Assembly (NCBI GenBank): GCA_947494035.1
Contig: CANLTN010000017.1
Coordinates: 24,207 to 88,206 of the forward strand
DNA: 64,000 nucleotides
DNA from: Pseudovibrio sp947494035
Lineage (GTDB): Bacteria; Pseudomonadota; Alphaproteobacteria; Rhizobiales; Stappiaceae
Direction of reading: 5' to 3'
The translations under genes and the position numbers were made by a program. Position 1 is the first letter of the stretch. Each line of letters starts with the position of its first letter. Under the pieces are notes generated by a model. That model saw nothing but the letters and a program-made list of their open reading frames with translations, made no database searches and was not told where the DNA came from. This document shows, piece by piece, positions 25,952 to 34,244 of this stretch.

Positions 25952-27124
25952 CTACTGCGCTTCTGCCACGAACTTCTTTTTCAGCCAGAGCAGCTCATCG
26001 ATCGCTTGTAGGTGGTGACAGCGCTCTCCCGTTGATGGGCTCAGATAAAGCATGTTCTGCAGGTAAAGCGCATAGACAAGTTCGTCCGCTGTCAGTCGCC
26101 GATTTGTGGGCAGATTGATGCAGCGATCATCGCTTAGTCCGTAGCCTGCATAAACCGGGTTCCCAAACACAACCGCCCGCTTCTCGCGAATGATGGCCTC
26201 AAGCCCGACGGTGGAGGAAAAGGTATAAACGGAGTGTGATGCCGAGAGTAGCATCATGATATCCGTATCGTCTACAAAGAGAACCACCTTGTCCTTGTAC
26301 TCATCTGGCACCGGGAACAAATAAGTCCTGCGGTGTTTAAACTCCGGGTGAAGTTTGACAGCAATCTTGCTACCGGGGTTTTCTTCAATGGCAGCCTCCA
26401 GCATGTGGCGGAAAATGCCATCCTCACCACCCTGCAAATACACCGACAAGTCGTTATAGGCCTGATCGATGACAAGCACATAATCATCACCAACAGGTCG
26501 ATCGCCTTGAACAAAGTTGTACTTGCTGATGTTCTTCTCAATGAGAAGCAAACGGAGATCGCGACCCTTTACCCGTTGCTCCTCAGTAAATTCATGCTCT
26601 TTTAGAAAACGTCGAATACCAACATTCGATCTGGGCAAAAAATGCGGGCCAACACTATCGAGTCTATAGGAGATATTGTTGGCATAGTGCCGCAGATCCG
26701 GGCTCCGCTGAGCATAGATTTCCGGCAACACGCTACGAACAAACCCTTCCTCAAAACAAATGGGAGAAGCTTGAAGGAAAAGGAGCCTCTGCAGCATCTC
26801 CGTTCGCCCTTGAGCAAACCCCACAATCCCCTGAAAGCTTGCTAACGACCATTGCGGGTCCTCTAATCCGAAGACCTCACGTCCTTCAAATGTACTGGAT
26901 AAGCGTCTGAAGATATCTGTGTCTTTTTCAAGCCCAAAGGAGATGGAACCATCTGAATGCAACATATTCTGAACGGTGGCTTCATTGGTATCTGCCGTTG
27001 AATCCATCAGCCGAAAAAAGATGTCCGAATGTGCGTTAAATGTAATCGGATCATAATCTATAGAAAGTTTCTCAGGCGTCTTTTGTCTACGTTTATTCCG
27101 TTTTTTCAGCAGTGATTTAAACAT
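25952..27124 (-). CDS. Single-domain KpsC/LipB-like capsule polysaccharide transferase
   Basis: About 390 residues. The second half carries the signature of the capsule beta-Kdo transferase family: VLVIDQAYNDLSVYLQGG, IAVKLHPEF, then VYTFSSTVGLEAI followed by FGNPVYAGYGLSDDR. Classical KpsC has two such domains; this protein has one. In that family the enzyme adds Kdo linkers to a lipid anchor at the inner membrane, although the exact sugar here is unknown. A start at the ATG at 27124 gives a lysine-rich N-terminus (FKSLLKKRNKRRQK). It lies 59 bases downstream of the GT8 gene and probably shares its transcript. Confidence 0.78.
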   Translation of the reverse strand: MFKSLLKKRNKRRQKTPEKLSIDYDPITFNAHSDIFFRLMDSTADTNEATVQNMLHSDGSISFGLEKDTDIFRRLSSTFEGREVFGLEDPQWSLASFQGIVGFAQGRTEMLQRLLFLQASPICFEEGFVRSVLPEIYAQRSPDLRHYANNISYRLDSVGPHFLPRSNVGIRRFLKEHEFTEEQRVKGRDLRLLLIEKNISKYNFVQGDRPVGDDYVLVIDQAYNDLSVYLQGGEDGIFRHMLEAAIEENPGSKIAVKLHPEFKHRRTYLFPVPDEYKDKVVLFVDDTDIMMLLSASHSVYTFSSTVGLEAIIREKRAVVFGNPVYAGYGLSDDRCINLPTNRRLTADELVYALYLQNMLYLSPSTGERCHHLQAIDELLWLKKKFVAEAQ

Positions 27125-27183
27125 TAATACCACCAAGCGTAATGAACCAGGCCCACAGTCCAAATCGGTAAAGGAGAGTGATC

Positions 27184-28392
27184 TTAAACCTCACACTGAT
27201 CCTTTTCTTCTCTGAATATTCGAGCTGAAGCGGGCGTATCTGATGGGCTGCTCTGCTTTAGATGCTCGTGAGATGGCAAGATCAACTCTGTTCCAAGTAA
27301 AACAAGTGTATCTTCCAAATTTGCAGTCCGGACCATATGCCCATCAAAGAGGACTTTGGGTTCTCCTATAACTGGCGCCTCTGTAAGGTCTGCAAATAGC
27401 CTCTTTTCCAATGCGTTTGCGAGAAAGTCGTGAGCTTGACCATGATATCGCCCCCAAATTTTTCGCTGCACGCGTTCGCGTTTGAACTGTATTCCAAGCC
27501 TTAGAAGCAATCGCCGAACCGCAGTTTTCATTCGCTTTATATAACGCTGGCGGGGCTTGGTAGCAGGTTTAGGGAGCGTTATCTTTAAGTGCTTATAAAG
27601 CGAGGCAAAATAGCTGAGATACACCTTTTGATAGGAATAAAAATCACCATTCCATGGCTTGAGAGGTGCAGTGAAGTGAACAACAACCGGCTTGAACACA
27701 TGCTCAAAGCCATAATCAAAAAGGGACGTCTGAAAATTCCAGCGTGGGCTTAATTCGGCCCAATCGTTTTTGAAGGTATAATTCAGAAAATCCTGATCAA
27801 ACATAGTAACGCGATGGCCAAACTGATCAAAGTATTCTGAAAGAAGACGACGAATATCAAGTTGGCGCCACTTGTCGGCATTGATGAGAAGCATACCTGA
27901 ATTGAAATAACGGCACCCCTGTAGGCCTATGCCTCCCAACCACTCTTCCTTTGTGTACTCCACGCCGGGAAAGGGGACAATCGTCTCTCCCAGAATACCA
28001 TAGTCATGAACAGCAGCGATGGTTGCGGGAACTTCAAGAGCAAATATCGCACTCGGGTCGTCAGCAATCGCGATATCAGCATCCAGATAGACCAGCTGTG
28101 AATAGTCCTTCAATAGATCTGGAACGAAAAGACGCAGGTAAACGATACTCGGCCATTTCTGGCTTTCCGGGAGTCCCTCGGGAAGGAAACATTCCAACTT
28201 ATCAAGGTGGTAGAAGATGCGCTCTGACTTGAGAATATTTGCGGGGATCAGATCTGCAACGGAGATATTCTTGTTGTTCCTCTCCACAAACACATGAACA
28301 TCGAACCTGTCAAAACTTGCCAGTATAAAGGCCTGAGCCGCTGCCATCGGGAGATAGTTCTCATCGACGACGAAGTAAAAGGCATTCTTCAT
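27184..28392 (-). CDS. Family 8 glycosyltransferase
   Basis: A 402-residue GT8 enzyme. YLDADIAIAD (residues 103-112) holds the DxD metal site, FNSGMLLINADKWR is the typical following block, and VHFTAPLKPWNG carries the HxGxxKPW-type C-terminal motif. It would transfer a hexose from a nucleotide sugar to a surface glycan or lipopolysaccharide core. The basic 100-residue tail may bind membrane or acceptor. The ATG at 28392 shares one base with the stop of the FkbM gene (TAATG), so translation is coupled. Confidence 0.85.
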   Translation of the reverse strand: MKNAFYFVVDENYLPMAAAQAFILASFDRFDVHVFVERNNKNISVADLIPANILKSERIFYHLDKLECFLPEGLPESQKWPSIVYLRLFVPDLLKDYSQLVYLDADIAIADDPSAIFALEVPATIAAVHDYGILGETIVPFPGVEYTKEEWLGGIGLQGCRYFNSGMLLINADKWRQLDIRRLLSEYFDQFGHRVTMFDQDFLNYTFKNDWAELSPRWNFQTSLFDYGFEHVFKPVVVHFTAPLKPWNGDFYSYQKVYLSYFASLYKHLKITLPKPATKPRQRYIKRMKTAVRRLLLRLGIQFKRERVQRKIWGRYHGQAHDFLANALEKRLFADLTEAPVIGEPKVLFDGHMVRTANLEDTLVLLGTELILPSHEHLKQSSPSDTPASARIFREEKDQCEV

Positions 28393-29192
28393 TATTGCCT
28401 CATTGGTTGGGCATACAGCCACGTCATAGGGCACTCGCGAAACTCACAGGACAAAATGAGCCCCTCAATTGCAGGCTTTTGTAGGGTCTCCGGATAGTCT
28501 CTCGTGTTACGCGGCGCTTCTTCAATGATCGTCACGTCATGTGTCTGTCTTAGAAAATCAAATAGCCGCTTCTCAATTCCAGGAACCATAAATTCGTGTA
28601 GCTCGACCAGGAACGTAGACTTGCCTAGAATGTCTGATGGAATAGCCTCAATTCCCACTTCACAGCCTTCGCAGTCAATAATGAACGCAAGACTGTCATA
28701 CTCCTTAAAGGCCGCCATCTCCGAAAAGCTAAAATCCATCAGGTTTTCAACGGGCGCATCATTTGCGCGGGCACAGGCATCCAGAACATCTCTGGATGCC
28801 TCTTCGATGTCGTAAGCGTACACATGTGCGTCTGGCAAAAGACGCTTCATGCCGAGTGCGTAGAACCCATCAGACGCACCAATATTCAACAATGCAGACG
28901 GCTTACTCTCTACGATCTTCATAAGGTAAGGGTGAAGCTCCTGTTCATAGGAACCAATGATTTTGGTTAGAACATCTCCGTCACTCCAGGCACCTCTGGT
29001 CGCTAACCTAAGTCCTTCAAACGGTCCCCGCTTAACGATGGCCTCATGTGCGAGCAGGTGCTCCTTAATCAAACGCTCTCTGTATTTCAAAATGTGGCTA
29101 ATCATGAACCCTTTGGAGCCAACTTCCTCACTGCGAAAAGCTGTAAATCCAAGAGGTTTTATGAGGTAGTTGAGAACTTTCTTTCGGGCCAT
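28392..29192 (-). CDS. FkbM-family methyltransferase
   Basis: A 266-residue methyltransferase with the FkbM pattern: SAM motif ALLNIGASDGFYALGM, VYAYDIEEAS at the end of strand 2, and FIIDCEGCEVGIEAIP matching the D-x-E-G family block. FkbM proteins O-methylate sugars or polyketides; beside two glycosyltransferases, a sugar hydroxyl is the best guess. The ATG at 29192 (MARKKV) is preferred over a longer frame to 29258. First gene of a three-gene minus-strand operon with GT8 and the KpsC-like gene. Confidence 0.82.
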   Translation of the reverse strand: MARKKVLNYLIKPLGFTAFRSEEVGSKGFMISHILKYRERLIKEHLLAHEAIVKRGPFEGLRLATRGAWSDGDVLTKIIGSYEQELHPYLMKIVESKPSALLNIGASDGFYALGMKRLLPDAHVYAYDIEEASRDVLDACARANDAPVENLMDFSFSEMAAFKEYDSLAFIIDCEGCEVGIEAIPSDILGKSTFLVELHEFMVPGIEKRLFDFLRQTHDVTIIEEAPRNTRDYPETLQKPAIEGLILSCEFRECPMTWLYAQPMRQ

Positions 29193-29458
29193 GCCACCAC
29201 AACTTTCAACTTGCGGATATCTCAAGATCTTACTGTGAAATATAGCAAGGCTACCCAATTAACAGTGCTCCCGATATTCCAATATATTGGGGTTACTGCC
29301 CCTGAAATGCCGCGCTCACACATGTGATTCAACGGCTTTGGGGCGGGCCGTGCAAAGGGATTCATCGCCGAGCGTGGCAAGAACAACCAAGGGAGAACTG
29401 GCTTGATACTCCGATCTACCCTAAGAGTTTGAATGCAGGACTATCATTGGGGGGAACA

Positions 29459-30061
29459 ATGAGCATTGAAACCGGTTGCTTCATTGAGGAATGGTGCAAT
29501 ACAGATTGGGGCGGAACGTCAATACCTTGGGAGGCAACCCAAAATATCGAAGCCTTGATTGAGAGTTTTCTCGGAAATTGCGGTAGTGACTATTCCATAA
29601 AGTCAGGAATTGCAGTGCACAAAGACGCGGTTATCGAGGATGGGGTGGTCTTGAAGGCGCCAATTATCTTGGCGAAGAACACCTTTGTTGCCAGCAACTC
29701 CTACCTCCGTGGAGGAGTATACCTAGGCGAAAACTGTAGTGTCGGCCCGTCGTGCGAACTCAAATCAACATTTATGTTTTCCAACTCCAAAGTCGCCCAC
29801 TTGAGCTTTGTTGGGGATTCACTTCTTGGTTCAAATGTGAATATCGAAGCAGGAGCTGTAGTCGCCAACTACCGTAACGAACTGGAAGACCCAACCATAT
29901 CATTTCACTATGAGCAGACAAGGATCGATACAGGTGTACAAAAGTTTGGTGCTCTAATTGGCGACGGTTCCAAAATCGGTGCAAACAGCGTTATAGCACC
30001 GGGCGCAATCCTGCCAAAAAATACAATCGTCAAACGGTTAAGCGTTTTGGACCAGAGGTAA
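29459..30061 (+). CDS. Left-handed beta-helix (hexapeptide-repeat) protein
   Basis: A 200-residue protein with imperfect hexapeptide repeats (IAVHKDAVIEDGVVLKAPIILAK; VYLGENCSVGPSCELK; GSKIGANSVIAPGAILPKNTIV). The repeats form the left-handed beta-helix of acyltransferases and of sugar-nucleotidyltransferase C-termini. The pattern of GlmU/LpxD-like family members is present, but no nucleotidyl domain is. The ATG at 29459 follows GGGGGGA. Likely a sugar acyl- or acetyltransferase of the glycan group; acceptor unknown. Confidence 0.72.
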   Translation: MSIETGCFIEEWCNTDWGGTSIPWEATQNIEALIESFLGNCGSDYSIKSGIAVHKDAVIEDGVVLKAPIILAKNTFVASNSYLRGGVYLGENCSVGPSCELKSTFMFSNSKVAHLSFVGDSLLGSNVNIEAGAVVANYRNELEDPTISFHYEQTRIDTGVQKFGALIGDGSKIGANSVIAPGAILPKNTIVKRLSVLDQR

Positions 30062-31266
30062 TAGTGTTCCAGTGGCACACAAGAAGCGCACGATGCCATT
30101 CGTGGTCCCGGCTCCGTTCAAAAGGCGGTGGAGGCAGTTGCATTTGCGCTGGACACAGGATTGAACCCCATATCAAAACCCCATATCAAAACCCTGCATC
30201 AACGCGATGTGAAGGGAGGATACGGCTCATGCTCCTTCAAATGGCAATGCGGCGGCTGCAGAGCAGCGGCTTGGGCGAGAGACCATAATATGGTGGCTGA
30301 AGACCCCTATTGCTGGCTTATACATGACAAACATATTGTCTTCGCATAAGTCATAGTTCTCTCGCGCACTTTGAGAGGTATAGGCGTATTGTGCCTATAC
30401 CTCTTAATTCTATATGCTCCCGCTCAACTCGTTCAGTAACCGCCCGCTCATGGCTCCGCGATTTTCTCTTGACCATGCGTTATTGGCCATCTTGAAGAAC
30501 AATTGGAGACTGAACATTTGATGAGAAATACCCCAGAACAGTCAGGCAAAATTGGCTAGATTAGATATGCTTTGAAGAGATTGAATAGGCATAAGCAGAA
30601 GCCACAAACCGGCTCTGGGCATACAACCACGAACGACCCAACATGACCGTCGGCGGAGTAATACCCGCTACAAAACTAAAAATGGCGGCATAACTCTCCT
30701 GGATTCCGGCAACTTGCAAATCTAGGGTATTGAAAATTGAATGAAGTAGTATTTTTGAATTAACATGAGAGTAACTATCAATTAAATAATAGAAATACGA
30801 ATATGTGGATAGTAAATCCGTATGATGCGTATTTTATACTAAGATTGGGCCATCTGAGCAATCATAACGACCTGTTCGCAGGCATTGATACTCTTGGTAG
30901 TGGTCAGTGAGACTCCGCTGTCTTACAAATGGGCTCGCCTCCAGCACAAGCTGAACTTAAAGTGTCGCATTGCGCCCGATTTTCCCAGTTCATAGCGTAT
31001 TTTGCGGGTCTATGCTGCTAAATAGGCATGGTATTCTACCAGAGCGTCCTCTCACAGTTCTCTTCACCACTGCGCTAATAGTATGCGCGGGCAACTGGGA
31101 GTTTCTACAGGGGGTGGAGAGGGATACCTCTAACCTGATAAGTATTAAAAATTTTGTCAAAGTTAAAATATCCATAGTGTCAATGTTATTGACGCGATTA
31201 TTGCCCCGTAAATAAATCATCACTATGGCTTTCCTTTGGAACCAACAAGAATAAAGGAAAGTTCCA
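30062..31266. other. Long AT-rich region without recognisable genes
   Basis: About 1.2 kb. From 30071 to 30349 a frame is open without ATG (a GTG at 30128 gives about 73 residues ending CWLIHDKHIVFA); it resembles decayed coding DNA that I cannot name. From 30700 to 30870 the DNA is very AT-rich. Short frames on both strands at 30970-31215 have no recognisable product. The stretch leads into the lipoprotein array. Confidence 0.4.
30374..30404. terminator. Perfect 12-bp inverted repeat, possible terminator
   Basis: AGAGGTATAGGC and GCCTATACCTCT form a perfect stem around a seven-base loop. The following TTAATTCTAT is only moderately T-rich. It lies just beyond the decayed frame ending at 30349 and may terminate it or any transcript coming from the beta-helix gene. 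Confidence 0.45.
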
Positions 31267-31461
31267 ATGACTAAGCTACATCTGTTAAAGACAATTCCGG
31301 TTTTCATACTGCTGGTTCTGGCTGGTTGCTCGTCCAGTAATGTGGAAAATGACCTTGGTGCAGCTCAAGGTGAGCCAAATGAACCCGGTAACCAGTATGA
31401 GGTGCCGATTCATCCAGGGAATTCTCCGGTTAATCAACCTCCAAGTCCTAATAATCGGTGA
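31267..31461 (+). CDS. Tiny lipoprotein, EPNEPGNQYEVPIH type (copy 1)
   Basis: A 64-residue predicted lipoprotein: signal peptide with lipobox VLAGC (Cys20), then a short Ser/Asn-rich linker, the shared word GEPNEPGNQYEVPIH and a Pro/Asn-rich end. The leader ATAAAGGAAAGTTCCA carries the ribosome site and recurs before copy 3. No family recognised. First member of a tandem array that extends to about 32.4 kb. Confidence 0.65.
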   Translation: MTKLHLLKTIPVFILLVLAGCSSSNVENDLGAAQGEPNEPGNQYEVPIHPGNSPVNQPPSPNNR

Positions 31462-31488
31462 TGATAGGATGAGTAAAGAACAGGCCTG

Positions 31489-31648
31489 ATGACCTAACTA
31501 CATGGGTCAAAGGGAGTCCCAGTTCTCTTCCTATTGTATTGGTTGGTTGTATTTCGTTTGGTTTTGGTGAGGGTTCTCCTACAAGAACCCGAACCAGCCA
31601 AAGCGACCAGTACAACTGAGAAATTACGATGAAGTTCCATACCACCGG
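31489..31648 (+). pseudogene. Decayed lipoprotein copy (copy 2)
   Basis: The DNA from the ATG at 31489 aligns with its neighbours: the leader AAAGAACAGGCCTG matches the one before copy 4, the signal-peptide part (GTCCCAGTTCTCTTCCTATTG, 31511-31531) matches, and the tail has CCAGTACAA and GATGAAGTTCCAT where intact copies have CCAGTATGA and TATGAAGTTCCAA. The third codon is TAA, and later frameshifts break the rest. It is a dead duplicate between copies 1 and 3. Confidence 0.6.
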
Positions 31649-31679
31649 AGCTTGCGTATACGAATAATGGAAAGTTCCG

Positions 31680-31847
31680 ATGACGAGAGCACATATGTCA
31701 AAGATAGTTCCTATTTTCCTCCTATTGTTCCTGGCAGGTTGCATGTCAAATAGTGCTGACACCGACCAAGGTGAACCAAACGAGCCAGGTAACCAATATG
31801 AAGTTCCAATTCACCAGCCCCCAGGTAATCAGCCAGAAGGCGATTAA
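31680..31847 (+). CDS. Tiny lipoprotein, EPNEPGNQYEVPIH type (copy 3)
   Basis: A 55-residue lipoprotein: MTRAHMSKIVPIFLLLF leads to the lipobox FLAGC (Cys21), then GEPNEPGNQYEVPIH, identical over that word to copy 1, and a short QPPGNQPEGD end. The leader AATGGAAAGTTCCG matches that of copy 1. Its short length hides it from ordinary gene calling. A second Met at codon 6 is a possible start. Confidence 0.62.
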   Translation: MTRAHMSKIVPIFLLLFLAGCMSNSADTDQGEPNEPGNQYEVPIHQPPGNQPEGD

Positions 31848-31859
31848 AGGACAGGCCCG

Positions 31860-32144
31860 ATGACAATCAATTATATGCCAAAGGTGGCTCCCGTTTTCTT
31901 CCTGTTGTTTTTGGCAGGTTGTATGTCGGGTGGTCAGAGCCAATTAAACGATCCTGCCGACTTAGCTACAACTGAAGAGTTAAACACCCGTCAAGTCACA
32001 GCCACCACTGTCTCTGGTGCAACGTGTACCGGCATCAGCGGGACGTTAACGTGCTCTGACGGCTCTACTGGCACATACACGGCTGCAGCCGGGTCCGTCA
32101 CCGGAGTGACATCAAGCGGTGAACCCTTCTCCGGGACATATTGA
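31860..32144 (+). CDS. Small lipoprotein with two-cysteine SDGSTG tail (copy 4)
   Basis: A 94-residue lipoprotein. The signal peptide and lipobox (FFLLFLAGCMS) are nearly those of copy 3, but the body is the second type: TCTGISGTLTC (cysteines nine apart), SDGSTG, then Thr/Ala/Gly and the terminal FSGTY. The same tail ends the protein at 4116-4415. It starts 12 bases after copy 3, and a strong terminator follows. The array therefore mixes two mature domains behind one signal peptide. Function unknown; export to the outer membrane is inferred from the lipobox. Confidence 0.65.
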   Translation: MTINYMPKVAPVFFLLFLAGCMSGGQSQLNDPADLATTEELNTRQVTATTVSGATCTGISGTLTCSDGSTGTYTAAAGSVTGVTSSGEPFSGTY

Positions 32145-32209
32145 GGCTGAACCTCAACTCAAAAACGAAATAGTGCTGTCACCGTTGTGGTGATCTGCTC
32201 CCGTTTTAT

Positions 32210-32257
32210 AAAAGGGCGGATGCCAGGCTTTGGCCTGATTGCATCAGCCCTTTTTTT
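32210..32257 (+). terminator. Strong Rho-independent terminator after the lipoprotein array
   Basis: AAAAGGGC, GATGC and CAGGC pair with GCCTG, GCATC and GCCC plus T's around a TTTG loop, with small internal mismatches, and run into seven T's. It ends transcription from the lipoprotein genes 66 bases after the last stop. Confidence 0.85.
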
Positions 32258-32329
32258 GCCTGCTTTGCCTTGGCGACCTGCCTCAGCACGGCAACAAAGC
32301 CTCAAGCCAAAATGGGGGATGAACACTCC

Positions 32330-32434
32330 GGTTTCAGTGGTTACACGCTCAGGTGCAATTGGTAACAGAGTAGGCGGTGCTGGGTCCGTAAGCGGAACGA
32401 CAGCAAGAGGTGAAACCTTGTTTGGGACATATTA
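32330..32434 (+). pseudogene. Truncated SDGSTG-type lipoprotein remnant
   Basis: Beyond the terminator the DNA again matches the 3' end of copy 4: GGGTCCGT, AGGTGAAACC and GGGACATATT, coding GSVSGTTARGETLFGTY where copy 4 has GSVTGVTSSGEPFSGTY. The cysteine and SDGSTG core is missing by an in-frame deletion, and no signal peptide remains. A decayed duplicate. Confidence 0.55.
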
Positions 32435-32624
32435 AGCCTCAGATTCCACAAGCTTATCGACCGTGCCCACAAACCAACACAATGATACACAACGGTACCT
32501 CACGTTTTTGCGTTCGGTATTCGCATTTGTTTGGAATATCGACCACCCCTGATCTTAGCGAATTGATCTGTAGGGTATTAGTCCTTGTTTCAATTGCGCA
32601 GGTCAGGAGAAAGGCAAGTATTTT

Positions 32625-33542
32625 ATGGCAGCCAGCATCATTTTAAGTGTATCCGCCGGAGGTTCGCGTAAAACTGCAGCAACTGATCCAAAAACGATCG
32701 CGGTAGTTACTCCTTATCTCGCCCAACCGGGAACCAGAATGTACATTGCAGGGCTCAAGGATGCCGCTACGCAATTGGGATGGCAGCTCGAGGTTACGGA
32801 TACTGCTGGTGATGTTGATGCTGTTAATGACGCCATTGAACGCGCTATCACCAACAAGGTTGATGCCGTGGTCATCAACGTCGATCCCCATCTGATCTCC
32901 CGAGGTCTTGAAGCTGCAGGCCGCGCAAACCTGCCTGTTGTCGGCATGGATAGTGGCACCCATCCCTTGTTGGTCACCAACGTCACCTCAAACGGCTTCG
33001 CCATGGCAGCAGAAAGCGCAGCTTACGTGGCCAATCGCATCAAGGGAGAGGGCAAGGTGATCATGCTTGTATATGATCACTTTCCCCCTGTCAGGAAAAG
33101 AGCAGCCATCGCGGATGCAGTGTTCGCAAGCTACCCGTCAATCGAAGTTATTGAGCGCATCACACCAGACATAAGCGATGGTGGTGTTGCTGACACCAAG
33201 GCTAAGATCTCGGAGATCCTCAAGGCCCATCCGCAACCGGGCAGCATCTCTGCAATTTGGGCTGGCTGGGACCAACCCGCACTGGGGGCCCTCCAAGCAA
33301 TTGACGAGGCCGGCCGCACGGATGAAGGCATCGTAATTGTGGGGATGGATGGTACTGCGGAAGCTTTGCAGGCGATTAGATCCGGAAGCAATTTGGAAGC
33401 GACCATCACTCAGGATTTTAAAGGCATCGGCTTTACTACCGCAGCAGTTGTCTCAAAGGCCTTGTCAGGAGCGGAGGTTGGTGAGATTGAAATCTATCTT
33501 CCAGCTCAACTCGCGACTTGGTCCAGTCTGGGTGAAGGCTAA
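32625..33542 (+). CDS. Sugar-type periplasmic binding protein, orphan
   Basis: About 305 residues of the ribose/autoinducer-2 type substrate-binding family (Peripla_BP_4): IAVVTPYLAQPGTRMYIAGLKDAATQLGW, VDAVVINVDPHLISRGLEAAG and GIVIVGMDGTAEALQAIRSG. The N-terminus is odd: only a short weak hydrophobic stretch (ASIILSVSAGG) precedes the mature domain, so the signal peptide may be truncated. No permease or ATPase gene adjoins. It is convergent with the Rrf2 gene, overlapping it by four bases. Confidence 0.75.
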   Translation: MAASIILSVSAGGSRKTAATDPKTIAVVTPYLAQPGTRMYIAGLKDAATQLGWQLEVTDTAGDVDAVNDAIERAITNKVDAVVINVDPHLISRGLEAAGRANLPVVGMDSGTHPLLVTNVTSNGFAMAAESAAYVANRIKGEGKVIMLVYDHFPPVRKRAAIADAVFASYPSIEVIERITPDISDGGVADTKAKISEILKAHPQPGSISAIWAGWDQPALGALQAIDEAGRTDEGIVIVGMDGTAEALQAIRSGSNLEATITQDFKGIGFTTAAVVSKALSGAEVGEIEIYLPAQLATWSSLGEG

Positions 33543-34000
33543 ACTTCCTTTTTTGCACCAATCTGCTGCTCTTTGAGCTCTTGTACCTTTTGGGCGTGCG
33601 GCAAAACAAGGTCAGCAACCGTTTGTTTGGTCAGCTCAGTGCGAAAGAACGCACTCGCATGGTCCAGCGCGCTATCGATCGCTTTATTGGCTGATTGCTC
33701 AAGCAGGCAGCTTGTTGTGGTGTTTGACAAGCCCAGCGCAAATAGCCCCGGAGACCCAAGCGCCTCATAAACATCATAGAGCGTGATCTCCGTAAGCAGC
33801 TTGGCAAGACACCAGCCACCGCCATGGCCCTTCACCGACGTCACTATTCCAGCTTTCCTTAGCCCGCCCATGGTTCGGCGCACCAACGACGGATTGGTCG
33901 CAAGCATCAGGCCAATTTGCTCAGATGTGATCGGGTCTTTGGCTTGCTCAAGATGTAATAACACATGAAGCATCCGCGCCAGACGATTGTCAGTTCTCAA
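33539..34000 (-). CDS. Rrf2-family transcriptional regulator
   Basis: A 153-residue Rrf2 winged-helix regulator (LARMLHVLLHLEQ, then SEQIGLMLATNPSLVRRTMGGLRKAGIVTSVKGHGGGWCLAK). It lacks the three-cysteine cluster motif of IscR and NsrR: Cys is found only at GGGWCLAK and SCLLEQ. It therefore resembles the YwnA-type branch that senses small molecules or stress. The start is a TTG at 34000 with GGAGAAAG upstream. Divergent from an MFS exporter, with palindromes between them. Confidence 0.85.
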   Translation of the reverse strand: MRTDNRLARMLHVLLHLEQAKDPITSEQIGLMLATNPSLVRRTMGGLRKAGIVTSVKGHGGGWCLAKLLTEITLYDVYEALGSPGLFALGLSNTTTSCLLEQSANKAIDSALDHASAFFRTELTKQTVADLVLPHAQKVQELKEQQIGAKKEV

Positions 34001-34040
34001 GCTCTTTCTCCATTTTCTGCCAGCCTACACATAAACGCCA

Positions 34041-34055
34041 TTCGTTACAAACGAA
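34041..34055. promoter_or_regulatory. Palindrome, candidate Rrf2 operator
   Basis: TTCGTT-ACA-AACGAA is a perfect inverted repeat 40 bases upstream of the Rrf2 gene start. A further inverted pair, AAAGTAACAAATT near 34090 and AATTGTTACTTT near 34207, flanks the MFS promoter. Both are in the shared 244-base regulatory gap. Confidence 0.5.
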
Positions 34056-34244
34056 CATACGAGATATTGACATTCTGAATATGTAACTTAAAAAGTAACA
34101 AATTGACCAGAAATCTTCTGTCCGTCACCCGATGACAGCTGAGGGGAGCAATGTGGGCGGCACTGCATTGTCGTTTCGCAAGGTAAGGATGGTCCGATTG
34201 TATTAGGAATTGTTACTTTAAAGGTATCATGAAAAGGGAAGTTG

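Noticed and set aside
30970..31307. Opposing small frames at 31.0-31.3 kb
   Set aside because: They overlap each other and the lipoprotein leader and resemble no protein.
32187..32290. Apparent signal peptide (LIASALFLPALPW) for the remnant lipoprotein
   Set aside because: This DNA is the strong terminator hairpin and T-run of copy 4; the hydrophobic residues come from it.
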